From Bryobacteraceae bacterium (GTDB taxonomy: Bacteria; Acidobacteriota; Terriglobia; Bryobacterales; Bryobacteraceae): DNA of 7,873 nt. The stretch spans positions 1-7,873 of the forward strand of contig CANGVB010000145.1 in assembly GCA_947456995.1 (NCBI GenBank). Reading direction: 5' to 3'. The position numbers were made by a program, and so were the translations under genes. Under the pieces are notes generated by a model. That model saw only the letters and a program-made list of their open reading frames with translations. It made no database searches and was not told the DNA's origin. This document shows positions 7,400 through 7,873 of the stretch, piece by piece. Position 1 is the stretch's first letter; the number at the start of each line of letters is the position of its first letter.

Positions 7400-7412
7400 G
7401 GGCTCTTGCCCA
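7399..7412 (-). promoter_or_regulatory. Small hairpin covering the start codon of the DUF1553 gene
   Basis: On the transcript, TGGGC-AAGA-GCCCA can form a 5-bp stem with a 4-base loop, whose last paired base is the A of the start codon. No Shine-Dalgarno sequence is visible in the 24-base gap. A ribosome finishing the FAH gene would cross and open this structure, so coupled translation is plausible. Short stems like this also arise by chance. Confidence 0.35.
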
Positions 7413-7423
7413 AGTAGTCTATA

Positions 7424-7873
7424 TTAGACGATCGCGGCAGGGTTAGATAGCGTACCAATTTGCGGAACGCTGATCGTGACCACATCACCAGGCTCAAGCG
7501 CGCTTTCCTGCGTGACGATAATGCCGGTGCCTGTCTGGAGCACAGTACCGCATGGGACTTGATTCGAACGCAGCAGGTAGCCAATGATGTCTTCGATCTT
7601 GCGACCGAGCTTAGAGGTATTGGTGCTGCCCTCAAAGGTGGTCTTGTCGCCGCGAGTGATTTTGCAGGTCATCTCGAGGTTGTAGACATTGCCGATCTCA
7701 TCGGGGGTGACAAAGACAGGGCCGAGTGAGGCGCAGCCGGTGAAGGTCTTGGATTGCGGCAGATAGAGAGGATTCTCTTTTTCGATATCCCAGGCCGAGA
7801 CGTCGTTTGAGACGGTATAGCCGAAGATCTGCCCCTTGGACCCGATCAGGACAGCAAGCTCAGGCTCAGGTGC
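7424..7873 (-). CDS. FAH-family hydrolase/dehydratase, C-terminal part (5' end outside window)
   Basis: The visible 149 residues are the C-terminal catalytic part of a fumarylacetoacetate hydrolase (FAH) family enzyme; the start lies beyond the right edge. Visible residues 3-5 (EPE, in PEPELAVLIG) and D24 (in SNDVSAWDIE) match the acidic residues that bind the divalent metal in this family. Residues 33-42 read ENPLYLPQSK. As I recall, this signature is seen in FAH members acting on 2-keto-3-deoxy sugar acids, such as 2-keto-3-deoxy-arabinonate dehydratases, rather than in classic fumarylacetoacetases. The end carries the usual TGTG and LEPGDVV motifs followed by GTLSNP, so the C-terminus is intact; it stops at TAA (7426-7424). 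The usual Arg of the ND-x-S-x-R-D motif is Trp here (W28). The enzyme should be cytosolic, as no export signal is expected in the family. The next gene starts 24 bases downstream, so co-transcription is likely. Family assignment is firm; the substrate is inference. Confidence 0.9.
   Translation of the reverse strand, partial: APEPELAVLIGSKGQIFGYTVSNDVSAWDIEKENPLYLPQSKTFTGCASLGPVFVTPDEIGNVYNLEMTCKITRGDKTTFEGSTNTSKLGRKIEDIIGYLLRSNQVPCGTVLQTGTGIIVTQESALEPGDVVTISVPQIGTLSNPAAIV

Overview
The window is wholly coding on the minus strand: five tightly packed genes read from right to left, with no intergenic gap above 24 bases. I see no tRNA, rRNA, CRISPR array, insertion sequence or clear terminator. 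Base composition is moderately GC-rich by eye. The gene content is a secreted planctomycete-type cytochrome (PSCyt1/DUF1549/DUF1553), a DUF1501 protein, a DUF362 protein and a leucine-rich-repeat protein. This mix is typical of Acidobacteriota (Bryobacter/Solibacter relatives), Planctomycetota and Verrucomicrobiota. I lean to Acidobacteriota because of the Tat-tagged DUF362 protein and the fumarylacetoacetate-hydrolase-type sugar-acid enzyme, but this is inference from family distribution and not shown by the sequence.

Layout in transcription order. (1) 7873-7424: C-terminal half of a fumarylacetoacetate hydrolase (FAH) family enzyme, entering from beyond the right edge. (2) 7399-4205: a 1064-residue exported cytochrome-like protein with a PSCyt1 haem domain, DUF1549 and DUF1553. 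(3) 4215-2857: a 452-residue DUF1501 protein that overlaps gene 2 by 11 bases. (4) 2838-1687: a 383-residue DUF362 protein with a Tat signal. (5) 1683-1 and beyond: at least 561 residues of an exported leucine-rich-repeat protein that runs off the left edge. The spacings are 24, -11, 18 and 3 bases, which suggests one transcript whose promoter lies to the right of the window.

How the parts may work together: DUF1549/DUF1553 and DUF1501 proteins are almost always encoded as adjacent partners and have no well-established biochemical role. DUF1501 proteins belong to the sulfatase/alkaline phosphatase fold superfamily. DUF362 and LRR partners suggest an envelope or periplasmic module, with the LRR protein giving a binding surface. 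The FAH enzyme is cytosolic and would fit 2-keto-3-deoxy sugar-acid breakdown. A link between outside attack on a carbohydrate and inside processing of sugar acids is a hypothesis only.

The most notable local structures are: two complete LRR modules in tandem inside gene 5, each with its own cap; a perfect 8-bp inverted repeat inside the start of gene 2, next to its haem motif; a small hairpin covering the gene 2 start codon; and an unusually short export signal on the DUF1501 protein.
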